A program made the position numbers and the translations under genes. Under the pieces are notes generated by a model. That model searched no databases. It was not told the origin of the DNA and was given only the letters and a program-made list of their open reading frames with translations. From contig NZ_CP022998.1 in NCBI RefSeq assembly GCF_002277895.1, positions 2,275,501 to 2,339,500 of the forward strand: DNA of 64,000 nt, written 5' to 3'. Positions 1 through 8,842 of this stretch are shown here, piece after piece. The DNA is from Rhizobium sp. 11515TR. GTDB taxonomy: Bacteria; Pseudomonadota; Alphaproteobacteria; Rhizobiales; Rhizobiaceae. The first letter of the stretch is position 1. Every line of letters starts with the position of its first letter.

Positions 1-1
1 C

Positions 2-73
2 GTGCTTCAGGCGGCAGAAGAATCCGGATCTGCATCGTTGGCCCGCGTCGACAACCGCAACAAAGCTAACTGA
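2..73 (+). CDS. C-terminal end of an unidentified protein (truncated by window start)
   Basis: An open frame runs from the window edge to a TGA at 71-73 and gives about 23 residues ending in RVDNRNKAN. Third-position GC is reasonable, but the piece is too short to identify. It could be the tail of a gene lying upstream on the same strand, or chance. Confidence 0.2.
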   Translation: MLQAAEESGSASLARVDNRNKAN

Positions 74-108
74 CCTGTCGCAATCGCGGCGGATCCTTTG
101 GTATTGTT

Positions 109-600
109 GTGGAGAGAGACGATGAATCCTTGCGGGAAAGGGAGCCGCTCGGCTTCCAAAGGCGCTCATCAGGAATTCGCGCGATTTCGTCCGTATGGAC
201 GATAAGGTGCTCGAATCAATCGCTCTTCAGAAACCAGCTTGCTCGTGATCTAGGCTGTTTGCTCGACGTCGACGACGACGTCGTCGCTTGGTGCTGCCGG
301 CCATATGGCATGGACGACGTCCTGACATCGATCGGCTGGCAAGGGCCGCCATCGGATTTCATGGCGACCTATGCTCGCCGAACAGCATGGACGGGCGAAA
401 GAGCTCGTACGAAAGAACGAGGAGTTCATCTGCGAATTGGCGTTCATCCTCAACCGCGAGGGTCGCGTCGATGGTGATCGGGCCGGGTGCGGTCGCAGGT
501 GCGAAAGAACGTCCGTCGAATGTCGAAGACGCCGCTGAATCCTTTGATCGGCATTTTTCTTGATTACACTCTTTTTACGTGAGCTGTGCATTAGTCGCCG
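109..600 (+). pseudogene. Possible decayed TnsA-like endonuclease remnant
   Basis: One frame carries LARDLGCLLDVDDDVVAW followed by CCRP and a later PSDFMATYARR. This spacing resembles the N-terminal part of TnsA-type transposon endonucleases (R-D-x-x-x-L-L-D-x-D-x-D-V-x-W, then a P-D-F motif). The good-looking protein stretches are spread over more than one frame: a preceding piece reads RMDDKVLESIA in another frame, and after about 395 a third frame reads KELVRKNEEFICELAFILN. That pattern suggests a frameshifted relic, not a working gene. No intact neighbouring tnsB or tnsC is visible, though the window begins here. This is inference from weak motif similarity. Confidence 0.28.
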
Positions 601-621
601 GACGCAAAAGGTCCCGGTGTC

Positions 622-1992
622 ATGATCTCCAGAATTTCCCAGAACGATCTTTCCCATCTTCCATCTCTACTTCTCCTGGTGGAGGGTTCGACCATCCACG
701 AGCATATGAGGGAAGCTCTGGTGTGCTATCAGGCGGGCGCCTACAAGGCCTGCATCGTCATGGCTGCAAATGCTCTGTTCGAATACCTCCGTCTTAAAAC
801 ACAGGAACTGGGAACGACGAATGAGACTGCGGCTCAGATAGCCAGTGCGATAAACGAACTCCTGACGGAGCAGAAGGCATTCGAAAGGACGCTGGTGGAC
901 CGCCTTCTGAAAGCGGGGATTCTTGATCTTGGAAAGATTCGATCGCTGAATGGCATCATCGACATGCGAAACAAAGCTGCCCATCCATCGGGGAACAAGC
1001 TGGACGCAGACGCCGCGAATTACGTTTTCTCGACCGCGGTAAAAGAGTTCCTGTCGCGTCCGCATTTGTTGGCGCGGACTGGGATGACTGATCTGAAGAT
1101 CCGACTTGGTCACGCGGGGTTCTTCGTCGATACGGATGACCATTCATTGGCCGACATGGTCAATCTGGAGCTGGAGACGCTAGACGACGGCGCTGCTCAG
1201 CTCTTCATGAGAGAGCTATCCATGGAATATGGGACAGCGGAACCGGTTCTTCGTGACAACATCAGGCTTTTCCTTCGTGGATACCTGTCGATGGCAGACG
1301 AGAAGCGTCAGGTCGGACTTGCCAGGATGCTGTTCAGGTTCGCTTCGGATGTCGAGGCCTACGCCGGGCTTCTCCACGAGATCTTCGTGCTTGCGCCGCA
1401 CACGCACCGGTCCTTGGACGGCGGAACTCGCAGGCGTCTCGACGCGGCCCTGGCCCATAGCTGCAGGAAACTTAAAGGTCGGGTTGTGCCTGGGGACCAG
1501 ACACATCCCTTGGAATTATTCGACCTTCTAATGAACGTGTTTGATGAAGAGACGCTTGAGAGCGAATTCAAGCAGACGGTCGCGGAGATTGTCGATCTAT
1601 ATTGCGACGAAGCACCGCTGACCTCGGGCCTCAAAAAGGGCGATGCGATTAGAGAGAAAATCCTCGCCGCGATTACAGACGTTGCATTCCGTAGTGACGT
1701 CGTCCGGCTCTGGCGGTTCACGACGATGATAGTCGCCGAAGAATACTTGATCGCCAGCGAGCTGTCGGGGCAGGAGGCGCTAGAACTCCTTTGCGCCATC
1801 CATCAACTACCGGCGCCGACTGCCGACGACGGTGGCGCAGCGTTTCTTCGAGAGGACGGTATCGCCGCCAAGTTGTTTGATGCCTTGCCCTTCCTAAAGG
1901 AAACGGCCGCTGCGGTCGTCAAGGTTCAGGATGATGAAGCCATGCGGACGCTTTCCCGGCATGGCCTCGATCCTGAATTGTTCGCGGCCTAG
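622..1992 (+). CDS. Hypothetical protein with HEPN-type RX4H motif
   Basis: A 456-residue protein starting at ATG 622, with AAAGG about 10 bases upstream. The N-terminal 150 residues are helical and include YKACIVMAANALFEYL and, at residues 116-121, RNKAAH. This is the RX4-6H signature of HEPN domains, many of which are RNases in toxin-antitoxin and antiphage systems. The remaining 300 residues are acidic, helix-rich and unrecognised; no ATPase or nuclease motif is visible there. It sits in the defence-type island, with a convergent unknown gene starting 2 bases past its stop. An RNase effector role is inference; many HEPN proteins only bind nucleotides or partners. Confidence 0.7.
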   Translation: MISRISQNDLSHLPSLLLLVEGSTIHEHMREALVCYQAGAYKACIVMAANALFEYLRLKTQELGTTNETAAQIASAINELLTEQKAFERTLVDRLLKAGILDLGKIRSLNGIIDMRNKAAHPSGNKLDADAANYVFSTAVKEFLSRPHLLARTGMTDLKIRLGHAGFFVDTDDHSLADMVNLELETLDDGAAQLFMRELSMEYGTAEPVLRDNIRLFLRGYLSMADEKRQVGLARMLFRFASDVEAYAGLLHEIFVLAPHTHRSLDGGTRRRLDAALAHSCRKLKGRVVPGDQTHPLELFDLLMNVFDEETLESEFKQTVAEIVDLYCDEAPLTSGLKKGDAIREKILAAITDVAFRSDVVRLWRFTTMIVAEEYLIASELSGQEALELLCAIHQLPAPTADDGGAAFLREDGIAAKLFDALPFLKETAAAVVKVQDDEAMRTLSRHGLDPELFAA

Positions 1993-1994
1993 GC

Positions 1995-2684
1995 TCAGCA
2001 ACCATTCGTGAAAATGTTGTCGTGGAACGACGGATCGTGATCGATGCGTGAGACGTATCCGTCTAGCCTGAGAGCATGGTTATTCGTCATAACCAGATCG
2101 AGCAGTTCGGCTTCGTTCGCCGGCTTCACGTCGAACTCCACCTCGACGGCCAGCGCCCGCTGGTATTCCACGGTCGCGAAGCCCAGCCGCAGGACCTCGC
2201 GCGGGGAAAGGATTCCCAGTCCGGTTTCTCCAAGGCTTTTGCCGACGAACACCTCGCCGGTCGATTGCACTCGATAGAGCACGGGGGCGACGAGGCGATC
2301 GGCCACGGTCGCCGTGCCAGCGCCGAACTCATCCCCGAAGCCGATTGCCTCGCAATCGCTAGGACGCCACGGTACCCCTTCGCCGATCCTCCAAAGCAGG
2401 CCCCTTTCGCTCTCAATAAACATCCGGTGTACTTCCCAGGCGATGATCGCTGCCTGTATCTCCTCGGTAGAGAAGCCGAGGAGCAGCAAGTTCTCCAACG
2501 ACCTGTGATGCATTTCGCCCCGCATCGTTGAATAGAAATGCCCAGGCCTATCTATGGCGTGATCGAGAAACTCGGAATTGAATCGATCCTCGACTTGGGA
2601 AACGGGCCGGTGGTCTTCGTCGACCCAATGGATCGCCTGCAAGAAGTGGCGTCGCTGCTCTAGTCGTTCGACGGCTGGGTTCAT
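1995..2684 (-). CDS. Hypothetical protein, 229 aa
   Basis: The open frame is preceded by a clear GAGGAG site 7-8 bases before the ATG, and codon use is typical of the genome. I do not recognise the family. The protein is acidic with no signal peptide or membrane segment. It has a repeated theme of short helical stretches (LENLLLLGFSTEEIQAAIIA) and a C-terminal part rich in D and N. It converges on the HEPN-type gene with only 2 bases between the two stop codons, so the two may share a terminator region or be an exchange unit. Confidence 0.6.
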   Translation of the reverse strand: MNPAVERLEQRRHFLQAIHWVDEDHRPVSQVEDRFNSEFLDHAIDRPGHFYSTMRGEMHHRSLENLLLLGFSTEEIQAAIIAWEVHRMFIESERGLLWRIGEGVPWRPSDCEAIGFGDEFGAGTATVADRLVAPVLYRVQSTGEVFVGKSLGETGLGILSPREVLRLGFATVEYQRALAVEVEFDVKPANEAELLDLVMTNNHALRLDGYVSRIDHDPSFHDNIFTNGC

Positions 2685-3213
2685 GGTCGTTTCTCCTCTT
2701 TCGAAGAGATTTTCGCGGGGCCATGAAAGTCACCATAGGAGATGTCGATAATGAGGGAGGCCCTGGCCGTCGGCACGGTCATCCCATGTTTCGCGCCGCG
2801 GTGGTGTTCATTGGGATGCTTTCCGGCGTGCCAGATGCTCGCCGAAGCGGCGTGTATGTACTCGGCGAACGCCCATTAGTATGGTTGCTTCCGGGTCGGC
2901 TCTCCGACGAACTGCTCTTTCGAGCCCGTCGGAAATCGAAGACGAGCTGCGCACACGTCCCATCGACGGCATGGCAGCAATCCGCCGGCGCCTAAAGCAG
3001 GGCGTGGAGGAGGAAGTCGGTTTTCAACGCCGTTTGCAATGCGATCCAGTTGTCGTGGGTGTAGCCGTTGGGCGAACATTCGCAGCACTCGGCCGCTTGC
3101 GATAATTGCGGCAATTTGCAATTTTAAATTTAAATAGTGATTTGGAGCGCAGCTACTTCGCGTTCAGTAAAAATTTGGGATTGGATATCTGTCGACCAGA
3201 TCCGGGGGAGAGA
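2685..3213. other. Gene-poor stretch upstream of the OLD nuclease gene
   Basis: It holds the leader of the minus-strand 229-aa gene and the promoter region of the OLD gene. Several short open frames exist on both strands but none has a convincing start and ribosome site. An AT-rich patch at 3121-3135 (attttaaatttaaatag) could be part of the OLD promoter. Confidence 0.4.
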
Positions 3214-5043
3214 ATGAGACTTGTCGCTGTTACCATCGAGAACTTTCGCGCATACAAGGACCCGACGCGCATCGACTTCGGCGATATCACCACAATCATC
3301 GGTCGGAACGACGTTGGAAAGTCCACCGTACTCGAGGCGCTGGAGATATTCTTCAACAACGAGACGGTGAAGATCGATCCATCGGACTGCAATGTGTTCG
3401 GTGGTGGAGCGCCTGTGAGGATCACGGCAGAATTCTCCGAGCTTCCCGACGAGATCACCTTGGACGCGGGCGCGCCGACCTCGTTGGCAGCGGAATATCT
3501 GCTTTCCGCAGACGGACATCTGCGCATCCAGAAGGTCTACGATTGCTCCAAGAAGACGGTCGCCGCGGAAACCTTCATCCTCGCGAATCATCCGACCGCA
3601 AAGGGCGTCGAGGGCCTTCTCGAATTGAAGGAGAAGGATTTGCAGGGCCTGGTGAAGGAGCGTGGGCTCGAGGTTAAGCTGAAAGGAAATCCTGGCATGC
3701 GTGCGGCCTTGTGGGAGCACACTGGAGATCTCGTGTTGGCGACGGTTGCTATTCCGGTGTCGAAGCCGAAGGAGGATAGCAAGAGGATCTGGGAGCAGCT
3801 CGAACTACATCTTCCGATGTTCGCCATATTTCAGAGCGACCGGCCCAGCAAGGATTCGGACGGCGAGATCCAGAATCCGCTCAAGGGCGCAATCGCAACC
3901 GCCATCGCGGAGGTGCAGGACGAGATCGAACGGATCCAGACTAAGGTCCGGGAGAAATCGGAAGAAATCGCGCGGCTCACCCACGAAGCACTGAAGACGA
4001 TCGACAACCGGCTGGCCAATACCCTGGTTCCCAAATTCACGCCACCGACGACTGCCAAGTGGACGAGTCTCTTCTCCCTGGGAATGGACACCGACGATGC
4101 GATTCCCTTGAACAAGCGAGGCAGCGGTGTGAGACGGCTTATCCTCGTGAGCTTCTTCAAAGCGGAGGCGGAGCGGAAACTGACGAAGTCGAGCAAGGCC
4201 AATATCATCTATGCGATCGAAGAGCCCGAAACGTCCCAGCATCCGGCAAACCAAAGGATATTGATCGACTCCTTTAAGGAAATTGCAAACGCACCGAACT
4301 GCCAGGTCATTCTGACTACGCACAGTCCAGGTCTAGCTGCGGACCTTCCGATCGAAAGCATTCGCTTCGTATCCAGCGACGGTCCGCCGCACACGCCAAC
4401 GATCGAGAAGGGCGCCGACGTCTTCGGCCGGGTGGCGGACGTTCTGGGATTGACGCCCGACAGCCGGGTGAAGGTACTTGTCTGCGTGGAGGGACCCACG
4501 GACGTCGAAGCATTGCGGCACATGAGCCATGCCCTGCATCAGACGGACGACACGATTCCCTCGCTTCTTCATGATCCCCGTTGCGCCTTTGTCGTCCTCG
4601 GCGGATCGACCCTGAAGCACTGGGTTACCCAGCATTATCTGAAGAACCTGCGGTGTCCCGAGGTCCACATTTACGACAGCGACGTCGCCAAGTATGGCGA
4701 GATGGTCGATCAGGTGAATGCTCGAACGGACGGGCTGGGTTCATGGGCGAGACTGACGATAAAACATGAGATCGAATCCTATCTGCACCCGGCCGCAATC
4801 CACGAGGTCTACGGGGTCGCAGTCGACGTAGTCGACCATCCAGAACCCAACCGTCCCGGAGTTCCGGCAGCATTTGCAGCAGTCTTCTCGGCTCATAAGG
4901 GGTTCGATGGTGTTATGAAGGACAGCGTTGCAAAGTCCTACCTGATGAAGGTTTTTCAGAACATGACGGCTGAGCGAATTCGCGAGCGAGACGCGACAGG
5001 GGAGGTGGAAGCATGGTTTCGAGGGATCGGAGCATTGCTCTAG
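3214..5043 (+). CDS. OLD-family ATPase/TOPRIM endonuclease
   Basis: Product of 609 residues using ATG 3214, which has GGGGGAG 3 bases before it; the frame is open 36 codons further up but without a better start. The N-terminal ABC-type ATPase has Walker A GRNDVGKST (residues 30-38), Walker B IEEPE (about 335-339) and an H-loop TTHSPG (H about 370). The C-terminal TOPRIM domain has VEGPTD (E about 426) and the metal pair YDSD (D488, D490). This architecture is that of overcoming-lysogenization-defect nucleases, as in the GajA subunit of Gabija. No UvrD-type helicase (GajB) follows, so it is better called an orphan OLD nuclease. A role in phage defence is inferred from family and neighbourhood. 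Confidence 0.85.
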   Translation: MRLVAVTIENFRAYKDPTRIDFGDITTIIGRNDVGKSTVLEALEIFFNNETVKIDPSDCNVFGGGAPVRITAEFSELPDEITLDAGAPTSLAAEYLLSADGHLRIQKVYDCSKKTVAAETFILANHPTAKGVEGLLELKEKDLQGLVKERGLEVKLKGNPGMRAALWEHTGDLVLATVAIPVSKPKEDSKRIWEQLELHLPMFAIFQSDRPSKDSDGEIQNPLKGAIATAIAEVQDEIERIQTKVREKSEEIARLTHEALKTIDNRLANTLVPKFTPPTTAKWTSLFSLGMDTDDAIPLNKRGSGVRRLILVSFFKAEAERKLTKSSKANIIYAIEEPETSQHPANQRILIDSFKEIANAPNCQVILTTHSPGLAADLPIESIRFVSSDGPPHTPTIEKGADVFGRVADVLGLTPDSRVKVLVCVEGPTDVEALRHMSHALHQTDDTIPSLLHDPRCAFVVLGGSTLKHWVTQHYLKNLRCPEVHIYDSDVAKYGEMVDQVNARTDGLGSWARLTIKHEIESYLHPAAIHEVYGVAVDVVDHPEPNRPGVPAAFAAVFSAHKGFDGVMKDSVAKSYLMKVFQNMTAERIRERDATGEVEAWFRGIGALL

Positions 5044-5560
5044 CAGTCGAGACAGAACAGTCGCCGAGCATCTCCAGTTGTGGTTGGACTGCGAAAATCT
5101 GAGCAGGCATAACGTCGATGGCTCCGACGAGGGGGGCCCCTTGATCTCGCGCGACATCGTTCACTTCGGAAGTTACAATCGTGTTTGACGCCGACTCAGA
5201 GCAGGCGAAAGCCACCAAAATCGCCGTCCTCGACATGGTTTCCAACGATGGTTTTTGGTCGCCGGAATTGCATTTCAACATGCCTGGCTTCGGCAGCATC
5301 CGCCGTGGCCCGAATGATACGAACTCTTGAAGTCGGAATGGACCACGGTAGTGGTGTGATGCCAAGACATCATGGTCATCGAGATCCGGCATGATTGGTG
5401 ATCGGACGATGTGCTTGGCAACACCGGACCTGCATGCGCGACCTCCTCGAAGCGGACAACGTTGTGATTTCGTAAAATTTCCTCACGCCAAGCTTGTGTA
5501 GAGCTTTGGAGGGACTCTGCGGGCTGATATCGTGCGGGAGCACGAATCGAGGGGATGGAC
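5044..5560. other. Gene-poor stretch between OLD nuclease and GNAT-fusion genes
   Basis: No convincing complete gene. A short plus-strand open frame starting at GTG near 5181 encodes about 50 residues (ATKIAVLDMVSNDGFWSPEL) with coding-like composition and could be a fragment of a lost gene. An inverted repeat CGTGC-ggga-GCACG at 5531-5544 lies 17 bases before the next start codon and could be an operator. Confidence 0.35.
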
Positions 5561-6613
5561 ATGGGCCAGACACTACGGCCGACCAAGTTCAAAGACGTCG
5601 ATCTTAAGGACCCGTTTTTTGACAGCCTGAAGGCCCAGTATGCAGAATTTTCCGACTGGTTCGCCAAAAAGGCGAATGAGCCCGTATATGTCGTCGACGA
5701 CGACGCCGGCGGTCTCAGAGGCTTCCTTTACATAAAGGTAGAGACCGGTGAGATCACGGACGTTCAACCCGCCCTTCCGGCAAAGCGACGACTAAAAGTC
5801 GGCACCCTGAAGGTCAATGCCAGAGGTACCAAGCTCGGCGAGCGAATTATTAAACGCATATTCGATCACGCAGTGCTTGAGGACGTCGATGAGATCTATG
5901 TGACCGTCTTCGATACTCACGCGACTTTAATCAAACTTTTCCAGCGATATGGATTCGAGCAGAAGGGGATCAAGACGACGCCTAATGGTGAAGAGCTGGT
6001 GCTCCTTCGTTCGCTTCGCGGGACGGTGGGCGATATCGTGAAAGACTATCCGCTGATGCAAACAGCGGGAAGGTCCAAATGGCTTCTGGCCATCAAACCG
6101 GAATATCACACGAGATTACTGCCAGACTCTATGCTTCGAACAGAGGACCCCAACTCTGAGGAAGATGTTCCACACACGAACAGCATTCACAAAGTCTACA
6201 TCGCTGGTCTCGTGCTGACGAGAATGGCAAAGGGCGATCTGGTCGTCTTTTACAGAACGACCGACAAGTCGGGTCGCGCTTGGTTCCGTTCGGTCGCAAC
6301 TTCGGTCTGCGTGGTGGAAGAAACCTACTCGAGGAAACACTTCGCGAACGCGGATGCCTTCGTTGCTTTTTGCAAAGACCATAGCGTTTTCACGGAGGAG
6401 GAGCTCCGATCCAGGTACGTGGACGGAAAGCCTCTGTATGTTGCAAAGTTGACATACAATTCGGCTTTCGCGAGAAGGCCGACTCGCGGGACACTAATGG
6501 ATGATGTAGGCATCACCGAATTTCCGCGTTGGGACCTACGCTCCCTGACCGACGGTCAGTTCACTCGCATCCTCAATTTAGGTGAAGTAGATGAAAGTCT
6601 TATTGTCAATTAA
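5561..6613 (+). CDS. GNAT-type N-acetyltransferase fused to a PUA/EVE-like domain
   Basis: A 350-residue protein. I use ATG 5561 because GAGGGG lies 6 bases upstream; an ATG two codons earlier abuts that site. Residues about 20-150 look like a GNAT domain: a strand-rich middle, the acetyl-CoA loop region ARGTKLGERIIK and the terminal LFQRYGFEQKG. The C-terminal half (KWLLAIKPEYH, then GDLVVFYRT and AWFRSVATS) resembles PUA-like folds of the ASCH/EVE type. Its stop overlaps the next gene, itself an ASCH protein, by 23 bases, implying translational coupling. The pair looks like a toxin-antitoxin or RNA-modification module; the substrate is unknown. Confidence 0.7.
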   Translation: MGQTLRPTKFKDVDLKDPFFDSLKAQYAEFSDWFAKKANEPVYVVDDDAGGLRGFLYIKVETGEITDVQPALPAKRRLKVGTLKVNARGTKLGERIIKRIFDHAVLEDVDEIYVTVFDTHATLIKLFQRYGFEQKGIKTTPNGEELVLLRSLRGTVGDIVKDYPLMQTAGRSKWLLAIKPEYHTRLLPDSMLRTEDPNSEEDVPHTNSIHKVYIAGLVLTRMAKGDLVVFYRTTDKSGRAWFRSVATSVCVVEETYSRKHFANADAFVAFCKDHSVFTEEELRSRYVDGKPLYVAKLTYNSAFARRPTRGTLMDDVGITEFPRWDLRSLTDGQFTRILNLGEVDESLIVN

Positions 6614-7010
6614 ACCGGAATACGCAGAGAAGATCTTTGAAGGAACGAAGCGCTTCGAGTTTCGCAAGAGCGTCTACCGGTCGAAAGATGTGAGGACGGT
6701 CGTCGTCTACGTTACTCGTCCTGTCGGCCAGATAATCGGTGAATTCGACGTGGAAGAGATTCTGTGCAAGTCCCCTGACGATCTATGGGCGCTGACGTCG
6801 GATCATTCGGGTATCTCGAAGGATTTCTTCGACGAGTACTTCTTGGGGCGGGAAAGAAGCTTCGCTTTGGCGGTGGGCGACGTCCGTCGATACGACAGTC
6901 CCCTGAATCCCAACGAGGTCATCGCGAATTTTACGCCGCCTCAGTCCTATATGTACGTCGATGACGAACTTGGCAGGCCTTCTACCCCCCAACTCGCACT
7001 GGCTCTTTGA
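6591..7010 (+). CDS. ASCH domain protein
   Basis: A 139-residue protein starting MKVLLSIKPEYAEKIFEGTKRFEFRK, the typical opening of ASCH-domain proteins in which the K-P-x-x-A-x-x-I-x-x-G-x-K-x-x-E-x-R pattern lines the presumed RNA-binding cleft. It overlaps the preceding GNAT-fusion gene by 23 bases and precedes a membrane-protein gene by 24 bases, so the three genes probably form one operon. ASCH proteins are thought to bind RNA or act on modified nucleosides, and some act as RNases. A regulatory or toxin/antitoxin partnership with the GNAT protein is inference from the overlap. Confidence 0.8.
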   Translation: MKVLLSIKPEYAEKIFEGTKRFEFRKSVYRSKDVRTVVVYVTRPVGQIIGEFDVEEILCKSPDDLWALTSDHSGISKDFFDEYFLGRERSFALAVGDVRRYDSPLNPNEVIANFTPPQSYMYVDDELGRPSTPQLALAL

Positions 7011-7034
7011 AGCCGATCGGAACCGGACGCGACG

Positions 7035-8189
7035 ATGAACGGCACCTTGGCGATCTGGTACGAGCCAGCATCAAATCCTGCGATCGAAGCTGCTGGTCAG
7101 AGCGGGCCGAAGCCCGAGCTTGAGATTCACTTCAATCTCTGGCGAGACGACGCATCAACGACGAATTTCCTCGACATTGGCCTACGGATTTCGCGGGCCG
7201 AGCTTCTCAAGAGGATCTATCTGTACTTCCCTGTGGAGATCAAGCTCGGGCAGATCACCGACCTCAGCGAGGTCATGAAATACGCACAGACCTTGGACGC
7301 CGTGTTTAACTCGGTGGTTTCAGTCGGTGAGCAGACGGATCTACACTACAAAACGGTCTCCGATGGAGCTCCGTTCGTCACCGTCCATAAGGTCAGGCCC
7401 GACGCGGACATCGATCTCCATCCGATAGCTGACGCACCGAAGGGAACTGGCAGCCAACTGACCTTCAACGAAGAGATGTGCAAGCGGCTGGTGAGGAATG
7501 ATGGCCAGGATCAGTATGTACGGTTCCGAGTTACTTTAAACGGCAAATCTCGGACCTTGTTCACGCAGGAAATAACGGCACGGGACAGGGTGTTCGTAAG
7601 CTCTGCCCACAAACTTGAATTGACCGAACTCCGGCTGAACGAACATCGCAGCTTTCCACGGAGCATCGCTGACAACGCACAGAAACATGCGTTTACAATC
7701 AAACGGGTTCACTACTTTCTGATTCGGGAGCTGGGACATGCGCTCGTAACGCAACATGCCCCGCTTAGGAAAGTGCGGCGTTTGGAAGCGCATCTCTGGG
7801 CTTCCTACCTTCGGGGTCGCCCAGTGACGGAGAAGGAAGTGCCCGCGGAGGAAAAACTGGCCTCTCGTATGGTGATCTATCACTGGCGCGAAGGCGACAA
7901 GGACAAGACCATCACCGATTTTACAGCATTTGCGAGTTTCCAGACGAGTGCACCTGGCCTTCTGTTCTATCTAGTTGCCATCACCATATTGGGCGCAATG
8001 GGCAGTTCCCTAGCTGAGATGGCGAAGAACGAGGTAGGGTTGAAACCGTCGTTCGGGAGCTGCGCGCTCGCACTCTTCGTGTTGTGGCTTCTGGCCTGGA
8101 CCGGTGCCTGGGCAAAGATCGAAACCGCAGTCGGCTCTTTGTGGAAGCGTGGCGTGGAACTTGTCACCGTCTCCTTCAGAGGAGCCTAG
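7035..8189 (+). CDS. Hypothetical protein with two C-terminal membrane segments
   Basis: A 384-residue protein of unrecognised family. The first 290 residues are soluble and mixed strand/helix, with no signal peptide. Two hydrophobic stretches follow: SAPGLLFYLVAITILGAMG (about 304-323) and CALALFVLWLLAWTGAWA (about 343-361). The layout of a large cytosolic domain with a C-terminal two-helix anchor is common among membrane-damaging defence effectors but also among plain sensors. It lies 24 bases after the ASCH gene on the same strand, so it is probably co-expressed with the GNAT/ASCH pair. Function unknown. Confidence 0.65.
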   Translation: MNGTLAIWYEPASNPAIEAAGQSGPKPELEIHFNLWRDDASTTNFLDIGLRISRAELLKRIYLYFPVEIKLGQITDLSEVMKYAQTLDAVFNSVVSVGEQTDLHYKTVSDGAPFVTVHKVRPDADIDLHPIADAPKGTGSQLTFNEEMCKRLVRNDGQDQYVRFRVTLNGKSRTLFTQEITARDRVFVSSAHKLELTELRLNEHRSFPRSIADNAQKHAFTIKRVHYFLIRELGHALVTQHAPLRKVRRLEAHLWASYLRGRPVTEKEVPAEEKLASRMVIYHWREGDKDKTITDFTAFASFQTSAPGLLFYLVAITILGAMGSSLAEMAKNEVGLKPSFGSCALALFVLWLLAWTGAWAKIETAVGSLWKRGVELVTVSFRGA

Positions 8190-8420
8190 AGCTTCGCCGA
8201 GAACGATGAGTCCTTTCGATACCGCCGAAGACCTGTAAGTCACTGACGGCCCATGCTGGGACGTCGCCAACGAGGTTAGGAAGGCAGACAAGGTTGTACG
8301 AGCGGTCGTCCGGCCTGTTCGCGGGACGCTGCATCGCATCGATAAACAGCTTGATCTCGGTGACGGCGCGCCGGATCGGGCGATGGCCTCCACCATCGAT
8401 TCCTCCCCGTTAAAAACGTC
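8176..8420 (-). pseudogene. Possible remnant of a lost coding region
   Basis: On the minus strand a frame ending at TGA 8178-8176 has strong GC-rich third positions and reads plausibly (RRAVTEIKLFIDAMQRP, then YNLVCLPNLVGDVPAW). It has no start codon matching the GGGGAGG-ATG signal near 8396, which opens a different frame. The mismatch suggests a frameshifted or truncated relic. Family not recognised. Confidence 0.22.
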
Positions 8421-8584
8421 CAGTAAACCGAAATCGGTTGCAATACGATAACAGCCTACACGTATAGAAGAGAATTACGCAATTAGGTAGCAATTGCCGC
8501 AGTTGCTACCTTATTGCGTGAACATCTGGCCCGTGGAAGTGGGTTGCGACACACGGAGACATAGCGGCGCTTGTTTTTCCGTAT

Positions 8585-8785
8585 TCAGATAGCGGAAGCG
8601 ACCAAGGCTTCTTTCTCATGAGCACTCTTGGCTGCAGGCTGCCCCTCAACGAGCACGGGTTCTCGCACCCACTGATCCCCTTGGAACCTGCTCGGATACC
8701 ACCCGTGAAATGAAGCTCGCCGTCCCTTTTGCCGCAGAATCCATCGGAATGACGGACGCCAATTCTTGAGCGTATTATCATCCAT
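8585..8785 (-). CDS. Small hypothetical protein, 66 aa
   Basis: Open frame with AAGGAG 10 bases before its ATG, lying 57 bases downstream of the PycTIR-like gene on the same strand. The product is basic and tryptophan-rich at its N-terminus (NWRPSFRWILRQKGRR), with no membrane segment. It could be the last gene of the cyclic-nucleotide operon or an unrelated small gene. An overlapping 91-codon frame lacks a comparable ribosome site. Confidence 0.4.
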   Translation of the reverse strand: MDDNTLKNWRPSFRWILRQKGRRASFHGWYPSRFQGDQWVREPVLVEGQPAAKSAHEKEALVASAI

Positions 8786-8842
8786 AAGACTGCAGCTCCT
8801 TAAGTTGCCGCAGCCAGATTGAATAGAGGCATCCGCTGGCGA

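Noticed and set aside
3214..5043. Complete Gabija system
   Set aside because: The GajA-like nuclease is present but there is no UvrD-type helicase partner in the following 3 kb.
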